A DNA stretch of 64,000 bases, from assembly GCA_027579435.1 (NCBI GenBank), contig JANBPK010001041.1:62001-126000 (forward strand), read 5' to 3'. Positions 48,932-61,730 of this stretch are shown here, piece after piece. Position 1 is the first letter of the stretch. Each line of letters begins with the position of its first letter. A program made the position numbers and the translations under genes. Under the pieces are notes generated by a model. The model did not search any database. It had not been told where the DNA came from and worked only from the letters and a program-made list of their open reading frames with translations. This stretch comes from Candolleomyces eurysporus (lineage: Eukaryota > Basidiomycota > Agaricomycetes > Agaricales > Psathyrellaceae).

Positions 48932-51900
48932 GCTTCGGTGTGGGAGTGAGGTAAATCGACTCCACTAGCCCCCAAACTTATAGGCAGACCAGGCTGCGTG
49001 CCGCAGAAGAATGACATACAGCATTCATCTATATGTTTTGGGGACCCATTCAAATGTGCGTGATAGTCACTGCCGCTTTACTACCTTTGGGTAAATAGGC
49101 TCCAGATAGGCGTTCACCTGAAGCTGTGAACGCTTGACAAGGTTCTTCAGAAGGAAAGTTAGGACGCTTCTTACGATGTTCCGGGCCCATCGCACCCACT
49201 CGCACTGCCAACAAGAGCGCTTGGTCTGAATGAAGTATCCGATTCAACGGCTCAATTGAATTGAAAGAGGAAGTTTTGACGCCCGCTGAAGCCCTGCACG
49301 CCTATCCTGTGCATATCTAGCCGCTCTTGTGTATAGCCCAACTCTAGCGATCCTTTGAAGACCTTTGAGAAGGAATCAGCAAGTCGGATGTCAATTCAGA
49401 GTGACGGACCTGTTTCCATCGACAATAATATAGCGCCAGCGAAGCACAGCAAAGGACGGGGGCCAAAAGCCGTAACGAGTGGGAAAGACCGTTACCAGCA
49501 AATTTGGAAGTCCAGAAACGGCGCGGCCATTCGGCTTGAAATGAGTTGCGGTCCTTGGAGATTCAATCTGCCCTCTAGTAGCTACCTCAGGACAAGTGAA
49601 GGCGCACGAAACCGTTGACGCCACAGCGGTTGGGAGTTGAGGACCAGCTGCAGTATAATTAAGCCAGCAGTTCGTTGTGCCATTCACGATGACCCAAGCC
49701 AATTTTTTTGCTTTCCGGCCCTTTGTTGACAGTTCGAGCAAAAGCAAGAGCCATCAGAGGCTGCGGCATATGTTTGTTGGATAGGCCGATGATTTCGCTT
49801 GAATATTCTGGGTTAGCCGAAGAACCGCTGGCAAGGGCTGCTGCCTTCGCCTCCAGCTCCTAATACGGCCTCCGATTTCATCAGATGGAACCACCCTAAC
49901 AGCAGCACGTATGTCAGGAGTGCTGCTCTCTCTTTGATCTATTGGAGCATCAAGTCGATGAAACTTTCAATGCTTGAAGCTTCGTTCAGAAGGGGCTGCC
50001 AGTGGAGCCCAAGGTATATTTCTGGTCAGCAGCGATCTGGGGTTTGTTGATGTGTTGCTGAAGGGCGCGTTACGACCCAGAATATGGCTCGGGCAGTCGC
50101 AAGTCGCATGATCGATCTTCATGTCAACCTGGCATTTTAGTGGATTATGTCGATGCCGCGGCTTCATACCGGAAATCGATTTGATCGTTAGGATTTTCCT
50201 GGAGGTCTCTTCGACTGTGGCACATGTCAGGTTCGGGACCACCGTCGTTTGAGGAGGAGAGTGAGATAAGTGATCTCCGCGCTTCGAGGCGTGGGATCGC
50301 ACGACTGGTGGCACTGATCGATCTCCCAGGTGACTCCCGGGCGCCGGCCCGCACTTATTTGGTCACTGTCTGGCAGCGACCAAACATCGCGTCGCGATAT
50401 TATAATTCAGCCCTCCGAGTCGTCTCTTGGGCGCGTTGGGCTCAGTTCAGCGCTCTTTTCGCGCGTTTTCGACGTCCACCACACCTGTATGCCATCCAGA
50501 GCCTTCGAATGACTAGGCTGACTTGCCTCTCAGGCGCTGGCTGGCCGTGATTGCGTTTCGGGCTGCTGGCACTCAGGTAGAGCGCAAGTATCATGTGCCT
50601 CGTGTGTGCTTATTCCCTTCCTTCCTGCATCTTACAACCGACGGGATCGCAGAAGTTATCCTCTCGTAAAGTACGGTAGGCTCAAGAACTCGGAGGGAGA
50701 TGTCCGCCGAAGGGAAGCCTGAGAACGAATCAACTGTTGCGGCAGGATTCGTCCCAGTGTTCCTTCTATTCCTTCTGTTTCCTTCCTTCTTCTTCGGTTT
50801 GGTTTTTTCACAAGAGTGTGAATTCGTTTGGACCCTGATATCCCTCCCAAGTGTTGTATCCAACCTTTGGGGAATCCTTGATTTCCACCTCTGGGGGTTC
50901 GAACGGTTTGGTGTATCATGGCCCTGGCCGCTGGTGTGTTGCTTGGCACATCTATCGTCGTCTGCTCTTACTTGCTTACACAGCAACCTCTTGCCATTAT
51001 CTGCATCAGGGATGCTTGCGATCGCGCGATTCATCACCATTACCTCCTCTGATTGCTCAGATAAGAGCGCAGACTCAACGTTCAGGTCTCAGACCCCAGC
51101 TCAACGACCACGATGCTCTTATCTCTGCCGTCTGATCCAAGGATAGTCGATCTCGGCGGCCACGGGGCTAGCGGCGACGAGAGAAACGAGGACAATTTCT
51201 CATCCTCGTCTCGATCTTCCCCGCCTCCACGGATAAGGCAAAATCCAGAACTCCACTCCCCACCAAGACTCCTCATTCAATCCCTCGGCGGCCCCGCCCA
51301 GCGCCTCCTTCTAAAGCTCATCACGTCTCTTGCAGAGCCGATGTGCAGCGCGCTCTGCCGTACCGACGTCGCAAATTTGCCCGGCTCCACGTCCATAGCG
51401 TNCCCCCGAATGCAACGCATCTCCTTTNCCCCCAAGCACCCGTCTTTCCCGTGCAACTTGCGTGTGGGGGCCATTTGGGGCTCGCCAAAGCCTCCATCGA
51501 CGTAGCTCTAGATTATTCGTTGCTGTGTCTTGCCCACCGTCTAGCAGAGAATACCTTCCTAACAGAAGGAGCGTTTGTCAAACTCATTACCATTAGGTAC
51601 GTGATTCTCTCTCCGCCAATAGAGCTCAAATTGACGTTGACTCTGAATGGACCCTTATAATCATGGGCTGGGCGCTCTGAATGATCAGAAGATGGGTGAC
51701 AAGATATAACCCCCAACGAACGGCGGCAACATATCGCATGCCAAGACGCCGACTCCATCACCTTGCCCATTATTCCAGAGGAAAGTGTGTACCCTATCCT
51801 GGAATAGAACGACGAGATTTCTTGTTCAACAACTTGACCATCATTACTATCTTCCGGGAGGAGTGTGACTGGTCATTGCCGCCGGAATCATTCCTCAAGT

Positions 51901-52654
51901 AGCAGTACATTGTCACGAGGTAGCCAGCAGGCTATGTAACGCCGTCGCTGTTTGTTGGCAAATCCATTCTTTTGGAGGGTGCAGTCTCAACACCTATAGC
52001 ACGGCCCGCGTCGCCAATATTAGGTCTGTACCTATCACTGCCGTTGGCATCTCTATCATGCTCGGTTGATACGCCATCGCGCTTCAGAGGCTTTGTAATG
52101 TACGCATACGCCCTTGTCGCCGTGGCACATATTGACTGCATTAATTTGAATGTGGGTATATGAACCAATTGAAAGAGTCATGATGAATCAGTGACGAGGC
52201 GAGCATGCACAAGAGGAAGCAAGGGGAAATGCCTGGAGTCCTGCCAGGCGGAGCAAGCGTGAGATACGATTGCGAAATGGGGGTCTTGAAGCGCCGAACG
52301 CCGGGAATGCTGCGTAGCACGACGCATCACAAGGCAAATCGGGACGAGCTCCAGCTGGCTACAGAGATTATAGGGATGCACGACTGTAGACTGGTAGTAT
52401 TGAGGAGACATAATTTACGATTATGTTAGGGAGACACANGGGGGGAAATGAAAAAGTAACACAACGAAAAGTCCTACGAGCACGGGCAAGAAGACTCGTG
52501 GCGTTAGCCGTGGTCGCGTCTACATAAATTCAAATATCCGTTAAATCTGAGCAATGTTTTGCCCGAATCTAATATTGATACAATATTAATAGAATAGCAA
52601 TAACTAAGTGTCCAGGCAGTCGCCATTGGATGATCGGGCTAGTTTCGCCAACCC
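48932..52654. other. Duplicated sequence without a confirmed gene
   Basis: Aligns with 56931-60521. Open frames exist (50700-51146 +, 51113-51505 +, 49967-50314 -), but they are not conserved in frame between the two copies, apart from a short piece around MLLSLPSDPRIVDLG (51113) versus MLFSLPFNPEIIDLD (58918). Decayed genes or transposon remains are likely. N's at 51402, 51428 and 52439 touch homopolymers. Confidence 0.45.
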
Positions 52655-53862
52655 TTAGATCGAACCCAAAGCTTGTAGGACCTGGTCAATCGACGGCCGC
52701 GACGAAGGGTCTTTGGTCCAGCATTTGGATATAGCTTTCCATGCTGGTGTCGAAATGCCTTTGTAGTCCATCTGTTCTGGCCATCTTCCCTTTAACACAT
52801 GCGATTTCACCGCATACGGCGAGTGGCAACGGTTGAATGGCATGGACTCCTGGCCTCGACCATCAAGAATCTACAATGTCCCGCGCGTTAACAAGCTCCA
52901 ACATCGCAATCCAACAATTCTTACCTGTAGGGCCGTCATAGAAAATGCATATGCATCCGTCGCTTTGGTGACGGACATGGACACGACGTCCTTGTCTCGT
53001 TCGATAAGCTCCGGGGCTATGAAACGATAGTTCGGATGGATGTCGGTGGTGAGACCTGTGCGGCTGTTTGTTTGATAGCGGCTGAGTCCTAGGTCGATGA
53101 CCTTCAAGGTGCCATCTTCTGAGATACGGAAATTATCCTAGGCAATCCGTTATGTCAGCGAAGAAGAGAGGAAGTCTGATGGAAGAGCGCACGGGTTTGA
53201 TGTCACCATGAACTACATCCCTCGAGTGCATGAATAATATGCCATTAGCAAGCTGCTGTACCTGATGATAGTTTTCTCGGTGAGCTAAGTATAGCTATTA
53301 AGAAGAAACTAGTGCGAACTATATGCAGCCTTGTTGGCAATGATAGATGCGCGTGCTCTTGAATATATGCAAGTGAGTCATGCTGGACATAGTCTGTGAC
53401 GATCGCTGGGATGCCTGTTACAGCCTGATCAGGGCCGAGAAATACAACACCGAGAAAGTGATTGATGTTTTTGCAATCACTAGGCGAAATCGCTTTCCAG
53501 GCCTTGAATTCTCGATATGTGCGCTGAAGTACATGAATCCTCTTAAGCTTCGCCATCATTCGGCATTCCAAAAGATAACTCACCCGCACAGCCTTTTCAA
53601 CTGTCACGTCGCCCCCTTCCCGGAACACCTTGGCAACGACTCTTCGCGACTGTCCCCGTATTTTCATTGTGCCATACAGAATAATGGTGTGAACTCGGCG
53701 CTCTGTACGAGCCGTCTCAAATGGCGCCTCAAGGACCTTTCAAGGGCAACAGAGATTAGAGAATAAAACCTCGGTCTGTTAGAGGATACATACATCGCCT
53801 TTGTAGATATCTTCAATTGCTGGCAAGCTAGACAGTGGGAGACTTGTTGGGGGAGGAGGCAT
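52655..53862 (-). CDS. TKL-like protein kinase, copy 1
   Basis: Short exons read MPPPPTSLPLSSLPAIEDIY, an intron, GTMKIRGQSRRVVAKVFREG (ATP-site lysine in VVAK) and VEKAVR. A 59-nt intron follows, then RTYREFKAWKAISPSDCKNI, HFLGVVFLGPD, VTDYVQHDSLAYIQEHA, FMHSRDVVHGDIKP (HGD loop), KVIDLGLSRYQ (DLG for DFG), YRFIAPELIERD (APE), and a last exon MPFNRCHSPYAVKSHVLKGR to VLQALGSI at 52655. The glycine loop is not canonical. Kinases of this kind are expanded in mushrooms; substrates are unknown. Splicing is inferred from consensus sites shared with copy 2. Confidence 0.75.
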
Positions 53863-56574
53863 GACTGACGGGTACACCGATTATTCCTTCAAATACCCAG
53901 GATTCCTGGCTCAGTTCGGTAGCCCCATTTCGAAATCGAAAAGACAAAGACCCGGATCTATCTTAGATCTCCGAACTCCGGTCTATTTCTCTTGATAAAC
54001 ATCACCTTAATGACCTCAGCGGATGATCACCGGCGGCGCCATGGAATCGTCTTCGCTTTTCTTGGAGAAATACAGAGTATTTGAAGTCTTAAGATGTTTT
54101 CGAGTTCTGATACTAAGACAGTAGAGCAGGGCTTTCGGTGATGTGCGATGTGGTCGGCTTCGGCATTCCGTCCGCAACGTGTGGATTCGGTCTGGGTGAG
54201 AGACGGATCTAATGGGGATTCATCTAGTAGGTCAGCATATGACGCACCATCTCGCACCATCAGATGCAACGTGGAGCTTTCGCAACCGAGATAGTTCGAG
54301 TACAAGCACAAGTCACCAATTGCAACGGTTGATTGGCCTCGACACTACACAATATTAGCATATACCAGCTTTGAGAACGTTGGACAGAACCTTGAAGCCA
54401 CCCCAGTGGACAGGAACGAGCCACTGAGTCTATAATAAACCTGACTCATTGTGGGTGCTGAATTAGGCAGGGTCTGACTCGAGCATGCTTCCCAGCGTAT
54501 CCAAGGGAAATTTTTATCTACTCACCGGTGGCAGTCGAAGAGCACGATTGAATTTGGTTGTTCAATTGTCCCTCGCTCTCCATTTCATGCAGACTCGTGT
54601 TTCGGGACTCGGATTGGAGACCGACCACCGCGAAACAAAAAAAATATTCACCTGAATTGCGGTCAATTTCTTTCAAAAGTGAACACCGGCTACGCGACGC
54701 CACTCCATTTCACGACAGTGGATGGTGCTCCCCTTGATTCTTCTTAATTTGGAGCAGCTGTAACCAGAATGGGCAAGCTAAAAAGGGCAAGTCCGCAAGC
54801 GCTACGTACCTTGATCTTCCTCGGAAGCGCCTACATCGAAGCCTATAAAGCTCCTTCAGTCATCAATGCACAACTCACCCTAAGGATACGTCGTCAGACA
54901 CCGTAATGCACCCCTTCAAGAGGTCCATACTCCGTTACGAGTGAGTTCCGGAGTCATTTTGACTCGGGTCCTTTGCCCAAGGCGATGAGCGCAGTTGATC
55001 ATTTCGGTTGGCAATCGGTTGGCGTTTCCGGCATGCCGCATTTTCTTCCCACCCGATGTCCTGATTCTCTCACGAGCCATTCTGGATTCCTGTTCTCGTT
55101 GGCTTGCGTCCCCTCGTTCCTGTATTCTTTGTTGGGTGACTAGTACACCGCTTCATTTAGGATCTGTCTCTGTCTTCCCTCCAGCAGAAAGCCAGTGCAG
55201 CAACATGATCTTTATCGCTAATACTCCGCCGTTGAGTCTTGACAAGCACGATTGACAATGGCACCATGGCTACAACTACGACAACAGGTATCTGGCGCAG
55301 TATTCGCGTGAGGTAGGAAACACGCCTTCACGGCCGGGCAAGATGTCTTCAAGAATATTGAAGGGTTGTTGATGGGTTTCAGAACGATGTGTGAGTGTGC
55401 TTATCTGAAGTGGTAGCAGCTGCTTCTTTTTTTTACCTTCTTGGTTCATGTTTTTATTTGGCGACAATTGGGCCAATCAAGACCCTTTTCCAAGCAATAC
55501 TTGTTTCTTCTCTTTTCTCCACCGATTAGTATTGCGGGCTCCCCATCCTGGCCAGGGTCAGTGTGACGGCCCACGATGACACCTCCGATCGTCCTATCCC
55601 TGGCGCTGGCTCTACGGTGTGTTGTAGGAATCAGCTTCACATTGAAGCAGGTAGTTACGGAAAATTAAAGAAGCACCAACGGCAGCGAAGGAGAGGTAAC
55701 GAGACGGCGCTGCCCATTCCAGACCCCTACTCTTCCTCCTAGTCCATTCTCAAGAATATGCTTGGCGCTTTCACCAACCACAATTGAATGCTTAAGCCTA
55801 TGCCATTTGTCGGCGGCCGCCGAGCTTCACATTCTACCTACACACCTACTGAAATCGTTGAAGCCACAGAGACTTCGAAGATCCTTGTTGATGATATTGA
55901 GATGGAGATTACAGGATATCCAACCCACTCTTCTTCCCACTTGCTGAATCCTAATGAGGTTGCCGGTGATCTCGCCTTGTCCCTTGTTGTCTTTGTCGTA
56001 CCTTGAGACTGCCAGTATGACAGTATGCATAGAACAATTTATGGCTTTCTATGATTGCGATCGCTCAAGTCATGAACACCCACTTATCTGAACAACAGAA
56101 CACAGTGGCCGCTTTTTGAACCGTAAAGGAATGGGCAGGCCGATCCGACGTGAGGCTCGCCATGAGTTGGGGTGAAAAAGGGCTACCAAAGCGATGGGAA
56201 TGCCGTTGAGATGGACGACGAGTTCTCTCAAGAGCGGATCAATTGTTGTGATATGGCAAGNAAAAAAATCGGGATGGTTTTTTGCCACTTGGACCGTAGT
56301 TGCAGATTACCAAAATTCGGTTCAGCGCATGCCACTGTCACCTCACCAGTTCGCCCCAGGCATTGCAGTCAATGAAGTATCAGGACAAGTTAGTCAAACC
56401 AATCGGGGTTTTGAAGTTTTGGTTGGCCTCTGTGATGTACACTATCTGGATAACCCGTATTTTGGTTACCTCTGTCGTAGGGCTCTTCTCGCGTTTCTCG
56501 TGGCGTCAACAATTCAGACCGTTCAAGGTGCCCCCAAAGTACGTTCATGTAAACATCCTTGGCATTCAACTCCT
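53863..56574. other. End of duplication unit I and inter-unit spacer
   Basis: 53863-55400 aligns with 61731-63245 but encodes nothing I recognise. 55400-56574 is not duplicated and holds short open frames only, for example 56300-56632 +, with a hydrophobic stretch (LKFWLASVMYTIWITRILVT). The N at 56261 abuts seven A's. Confidence 0.4.
54944..54969 (+). repeat. Dispersed hairpin motif, site 3
   Basis: AGTTCCGGAGTCATTTTGAC then TCGGGT; left arm slightly altered. Lies in unit I of the large duplication. Confidence 0.65.
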
Positions 56575-56603
56575 TACCTCTTTTCCTTTTGGCCGGAGTC
56601 CGT

Positions 56604-56930
56604 TCAACGGTGCAAGAAGCTGCTTATTCTAGCGCGATCGCTGGTTGAGTCCTCGCTGGCATGGCGCTTAGTCTGAGTTAACAGAGTGGAACGGGACAAA
56701 GTAGATACGTATCTACTTTGTCCCGTCCCATTACACCAAACAATATGTGTTGATACTATCTGGCTAATGAGGCCATTCTGAAAGATGGTTGTACAGTCTC
56801 CATTCAAAGTGAAAAGCGGTTCCATGGGGTCGTCCCAAAGCTGATCAAGCTCAAGCCCGACAACAACAAAAGCCCTAGTCGACCGTTGGGACACAGCTTC
56901 CCCCAACATTGTTGAAGTAGCCTCGTTCAC
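56604..56930 (-). pseudogene. TKL kinase C-terminal fragment
   Basis: MNEATSTMLGEAVSQRSTRA, FVVVGLELDQLWDD corresponds to the HDLLQRCWEEAASQRPTMAL, VVIELDRLRED part of the kinase relic at 47.4-48.9 kb, with the key Trp/Arg residues partly lost. The sequence past LELDQL shows what followed before the MITE-like insertion in unit I. Confidence 0.7.
56691..56726. repeat. Perfect 36-bp palindrome
   Basis: ACGGGACAAAGTAGATAC followed immediately by its exact reverse complement, without a spacer. Unit I has only a single diverged half (ACGGGGAAACGTAGATC near 47138). Confidence 0.95.
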
Positions 56931-59900
56931 CTGAAGCTATCGATTCTCGATAAGGTTCTCCAGAAGGAAGCTCAGAATGCTTCTTGCAGTGCTCCGGATC
57001 CGTCGCGCCCAATCACACCCCCAGCAAGAGCACTTAGCTGGATACGACTCGGCAACTCAATCGAATCGAAAGGGGTAGTGTTGGCGCTTGCTGAACTGGA
57101 CACCCAGCCGGTCTTGTCTATAGCGCGGCTCGAGCGATGTTTTTTAGATCTTCGATACGAAATCAAGGGGTCAGGTTTCAATTCAGGGCGGCGAGCCAGT
57201 TTCTGTTATCAATTAATCTAGCGCCAGCCAAAGACGGACAACGGAGGGGGGCATAAGTCCCAACTAGTGGAGAAAGACCGTTCCCAGCAAACTTGGGAGT
57301 CCGAAAAACAGCACGGCCATTTGGCTGGGAACGAATCGCGGGCCTTGGAGACGGCCACCCTCCATCTGTCCTCTAATAACTATCTCAGGACGAGTTAAGG
57401 TGCACAAGACCGTTGGTGCCACAGTGGTTGGGAGTTGAGGACCAGCATGGGATTAGACCGACAGTTTATTGTCTCATTCACGATGAGCCATACCAATCTG
57501 TCTGCTTCCCGGCCTTATATGGAGAGTTTGAGCATATACAAGGGCTGTCAGGGGTTGTAGTATAGGTCTGTTAGGCACCGAGCATGCCCAATGGTCTCGC
57601 TTGAACAATGTGTATGACCCGAAGAAATGCTGGCGAAGTCTGGTGCCCTAGTCTTGAGCTCCTCGAGTCTACTATCAAATGGGACGATCCTAGCAGTAGA
57701 ACGCGTGGCAAGAGTGCGGCGTTCTCTCTATAAATCTGTTGGAATACCGAGTCGATGAAGCGCTCAATATTCAATGCTTGAAGCTTCGTTCAGAAGGAGC
57801 CGAAACCCAAGGAAGTCAACGGCGACCCGCGCTTGGATTGATGTGATGCTGAAGGGTGCGCTGCGACTCGGAATATGCCTTGGGGAGTCCACAAACCTAT
57901 CAACATGCCTTGAAACGTGGAGATCCCTCATCTTCACCCCCTTCAGGACGATGTTGCTACCGAAGCTCTGAAGATGGCATGTGCTACAGTCGTAGAGTCC
58001 TGAAGGGAAATACTAATGGTCAAAGTTTATTTCCGATACGAATCCGCATCATTAACATCACCCACCAAACGCCAGGTTGACATGATCAGCGAGTCGCGAG
58101 GATCCACGCCGTGACATGTTTACATGGCAAGATGACCGTCGGCAACAGGTCCTCGATCAACGAGGCTGTCGCCGGCTGCCGGCCCGCACCTAGGACATTG
58201 AGCCTCCATCAACTCCCGTCTCTCCGCTCAGACCAAAGCTTCTTTTTGCGCTTCTTCGACGCCCACCACTCGTCTTCCATCTCGGCCTTCGCATGGCTAA
58301 GCTGACTTACCTCTTAGGCGCAGCTGGCCGTAATGGCGTTCCGGGCTGCTGGGTCCCAGGTGAAGCGCAAGGATCATGTGTCTTGTGTATCCTTGGTCCC
58401 TTCCTTCCTTCGTCCTACGACCGACAAGACTGCAGAAGTTATCTTGTCGTAAAACACTGTAGGATCAAGAACTCAGAGGGAGGTGACCACAGAAGGTAAA
58501 CCTGAGAACGAATCAAATGCGGCGGCAGGACTCGTCCCAGTGTTTCTTCCATTTCTTCTGGTTCCTTCTTCTTCCTTCTTCTTCCTGTCCGTTTGTGTGC
58601 AAGAGGGTGAACTCATGGGCCTTTTTATAAAGCCGTAAGTGCGTGTAGACACTCCAGGGAATCCCCCATTTCTCCCTCTGGGAATTCGAACCGTTCGGTG
58701 CAACCTGTATAATGGCTGACTGCTGGTGTGTTGCTTCATCATGGGTCCTTACTTGCTAACCCAGCGACTTCTAGACCCCATCAAGATCAGATATGTTTGC
58801 CACTGGGCAATTATGAATAGCATGGCTGCTTGCCGCATCCCCATTACCGACCCCGATTCCTCAGATGACAGCGCGGGTTCAGCGTTCAGATCTCAGGCGC
58901 CAGCTAAACGGTCACTATGCTTTTTTCTCTGCCATTTAATCCAGAGATAATCGATCTTGACATTCAAGGGATCAGTAACAACGAGAGGGACTAGGACCAT
59001 CTCCCATCCCTGTCTCGATCTTTCCCTCGCCGCCGACNGCAATCTCAGCCACTGCCCGCCTCCAGGGGCAAGGCAAAGTCCACCATGGCTCCGCTTCCTA
59101 GGTCCCCTCGCAAGACTCCTTACTCAACCCCAAGTCGGCCTCGCACAGTGCCAACTTCTAGAGATCATCAGGTCTCTCGCTGAGCCGATGTGCAGCGCGC
59201 TCCGCCGTACCAAGGTCGCAAATTTGCTCAGGTGCATAGCGTGCCCCGAGCGCAAATCATCTCCTTTCCCTCGAGCACCCGTCGTTCTCGTGAACTCGCG
59301 TGTGGAAGCTATTGGAAGCCTCCATCGACGTAGCCTCAGATCATTCGTTGGCGGGTCCTGCCGCCGTATGTGGTGAAAGATACCTTCTCACCTTTCACTC
59401 CTATCCGCTCCGCTGGGATTCGAGGACCTGGGTGGGTTGACCCCTCTAGTGGGGAGATACAAGGAATGTTCCTGTCGAACTCACCACCATTAGGTACGTG
59501 GTTCTCCCCCTGCCAATGAAGCTCATTTTGACGTTGACCGTTCCGAATGGGCCCTTATATTGTTTCGCCGGGCGCGCTGTGGATGATTAGATCATTCTTT
59601 GAGCCAGCGCCACCACTTTACCAATTGTTTCAGAAAGTGTATACCCTTCCCTAGAGTAGGATGAGCACGAGATTTCTTAGTCAAGAACTTGACCATCTTT
59701 CCTAATTACTATCTTTCGGGAGGAGTGCGGTTGCATCGGGGTGACTCCTCGGGCAGCAACGTACTGTCAAGAAAGACCTAGCAAGTTACTCCCACTGCTG
59801 TTTGTTGGCAGATCCATTCTTCTGGGAGGGTATTTGAACACCCCTGGCATGTGAGGCGTCGTCAACGTCAGGTCTGTAGCCATCGGCGTTGCTCTTGGCA

Positions 59901-60521
59901 TTTTCCATCATGGTCTGTTGATACGCTCTGTGAGGCCATCTCGGGAATGATGTGTGTAGAATATGGTATCAATCAATTGAAGGAGTCATGATAGATTAGT
60001 GAAGAGGCGAAAATGCACAAGAAGAAACAAGGCGAAAAAATTCGGAATGCTGACAGGCGGAGCAGGTGTGAGATATGATTGCGAAATAGGGGGTCTTGAA
60101 GCGCTGAATGCCGGGAACTTGAATGCTGCATCGCACGACGCAGCACAAGCCCAATCGGGACGAGCTCAAGCCAACTTCAGAGATTGTAGGCTGGCAATAT
60201 TAAGGGGACGTGATGTATGATTATGGGGAGGTGTGGGGGGATGAAAAGGTGCCCAGCGAAAAGTTCTGCAAGCACGAGTAAGAAGACATATGCGGTCAGT
60301 CGTGCTTGTGTCTACATAAATAACTACGCTATAGATAAAATTTGTAGAAGATCAAATGAGCCATGAAAGAAGTGGTGAATAAGCAGACGTGACCGGACGT
60401 CGACCCGTTGAATCTGAGCAATGCCTTGCTCGAATATAATATCGATAAAATGCCAATAGGATAGCAATAATCAAGTGTTCAGGTGGTCGCCGTTTGACGA
60501 TTGGGCTAATGTTGTCAACCC
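56931..60521. other. Duplicated sequence without a confirmed gene
   Basis: Partner of 48932-52654. Open frames such as 58957-59376 + do not agree with the frames of unit I. The N at 59038 is the only one not beside a homopolymer of five or more. Confidence 0.4.
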
Positions 60522-61730
60522 TTAGATGGAATCCAAAGCTAGTAGGACCTGGTCAATTGACGGCCGGGATAAAGGGTCTTTGGTCCAGCATTGGGATATA
60601 GCTCTCCATGCTGGTGCCAGAACGCCATTGTAGTCCATCTGCTCTGGCCATCTTCCCTTTAAGACATCGGATTTTACTGCAAATGGCGAGTGGCAACGCT
60701 TGAATGGCATGGACTGTTGGCCTCGACCATCAAGAATCTACGATGCTCCGGCCGTCAAGATGCTTCAACATCGCAAATAAATGATTCTTACCTGCAGCGC
60801 GGTCATAGAAAATGCATATGCATCCGTCGCTTTGGTGACGGACATGGACACGACGTCCTTATCTCGTTCAATAAGCTCCGGGGCTATGAAACGGTAGTTC
60901 GGATGGATGTCAGTGGTGAGGCCTGTGCGGCTATTTGTTTGATAGCGGCTGAGTCCTAGGTCGATGACCTTCAAGGTGCCATCTTCTGAAATACGGAAAT
61001 TATCCTAGTCAATCTGTTGTGTCAGTGAGGAAGAGGTAGAGTCTGGAAGAAGAGCGCACGGGCTTAATATCACCATGAACCACATCCCTTGAGTGCATGA
61101 ACAATAGGCCATTTGCAAGCTGCCGTACCTGGTGATAGGTTCTCCGGTGAGTTAAGTATAGCTACTGGGAAGAAACTAGCACGAACTATATTCAATCTTT
61201 TTTGGAATGATAGACGCGCGTTCTCTTGAATAAAGTTAAGTGAGTCATGCTGGACATAGTCTGTGACGATGGCTGGGATGCCCGTTACAGCCTGATCAGG
61301 GCCAAGAAACACAACACCGAGAAAGTGATTGATGTTTTCGCAATCACTAGGCGAAATTGCTTTCCAGGCCTTGAATTCTCGATACGTACGCTAAAATATC
61401 GTAAATCCTCTTGAGCTCCAGAATCGTTCCGCATGCAAAAAGGTTGCTCACCCGCGCGGCCTTTTCCACTGTCACGTCGCCCCCTTCTCGAAACACCTTG
61501 GCAACGACTCTTCGCGATTGTCCCCGTATTTCCATTGTGCCATACAGAATACTGGTGTGGAATCGTTGCTGCTTATCGCTCATCTTGAATGGCTCCTCGA
61601 GGACCTTTAGAAGGTGGTAAAGATTAGAGAATGAAACCTCGGTCTGTCAGAGGATACATACATCGTCTTTGTAGATATCGCCAATTGCTGGCAAACTAGA
61701 CAGCGGGGGACTTGCTGGGGGAGGAGCCAT
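60522..61730 (-). CDS. TKL-like protein kinase, copy 2
   Basis: Intact paralogue with the same exon plan: MAPPPASPPLSSLPAIGDIY, GTMEIRGQSRRVVAKVFREG, VEKAAR, an intron ending TTTTAG, RTYREFKAWKAISPSDCENI, VTDYVQHDSLNFIQENA, a HGDIKP-type loop exon, KVIDLGLSRYQ, YRFIAPELIERD, and last exon MPFKRCHSPFAVKSDVLKGR to VLLALDSI. The DLG-APE exon (71 codons) has the same protein sequence as copy 1 despite about ten base differences. The C-terminal exon and the N-terminus differ more. Confidence 0.75.

Larger units (their letters stand above)
47040..55400. repeat. Large segmental duplication, unit I
   Basis: Aligns in the same orientation with 56575-63245. Anchor points are 47055 (GTTCAACGGTGCAAGAAG) with 56603, 47560-47640 with 56830-56930, 49112 with 56940, 50700 with 58490, 52200 with 60010, kinase 52655 with 60522, and 54944 with 62867. 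Unit II lacks most of the kinase relic at 47.6-49.1 kb. Confidence 0.8.

Noticed and set aside
50700..51146. 149-codon open frame on + with a hydrophobic N-terminus, like a secreted protein
   Set aside because: The frame is not kept in the duplicate at about 58.5 kb, and no splice or domain support exists.
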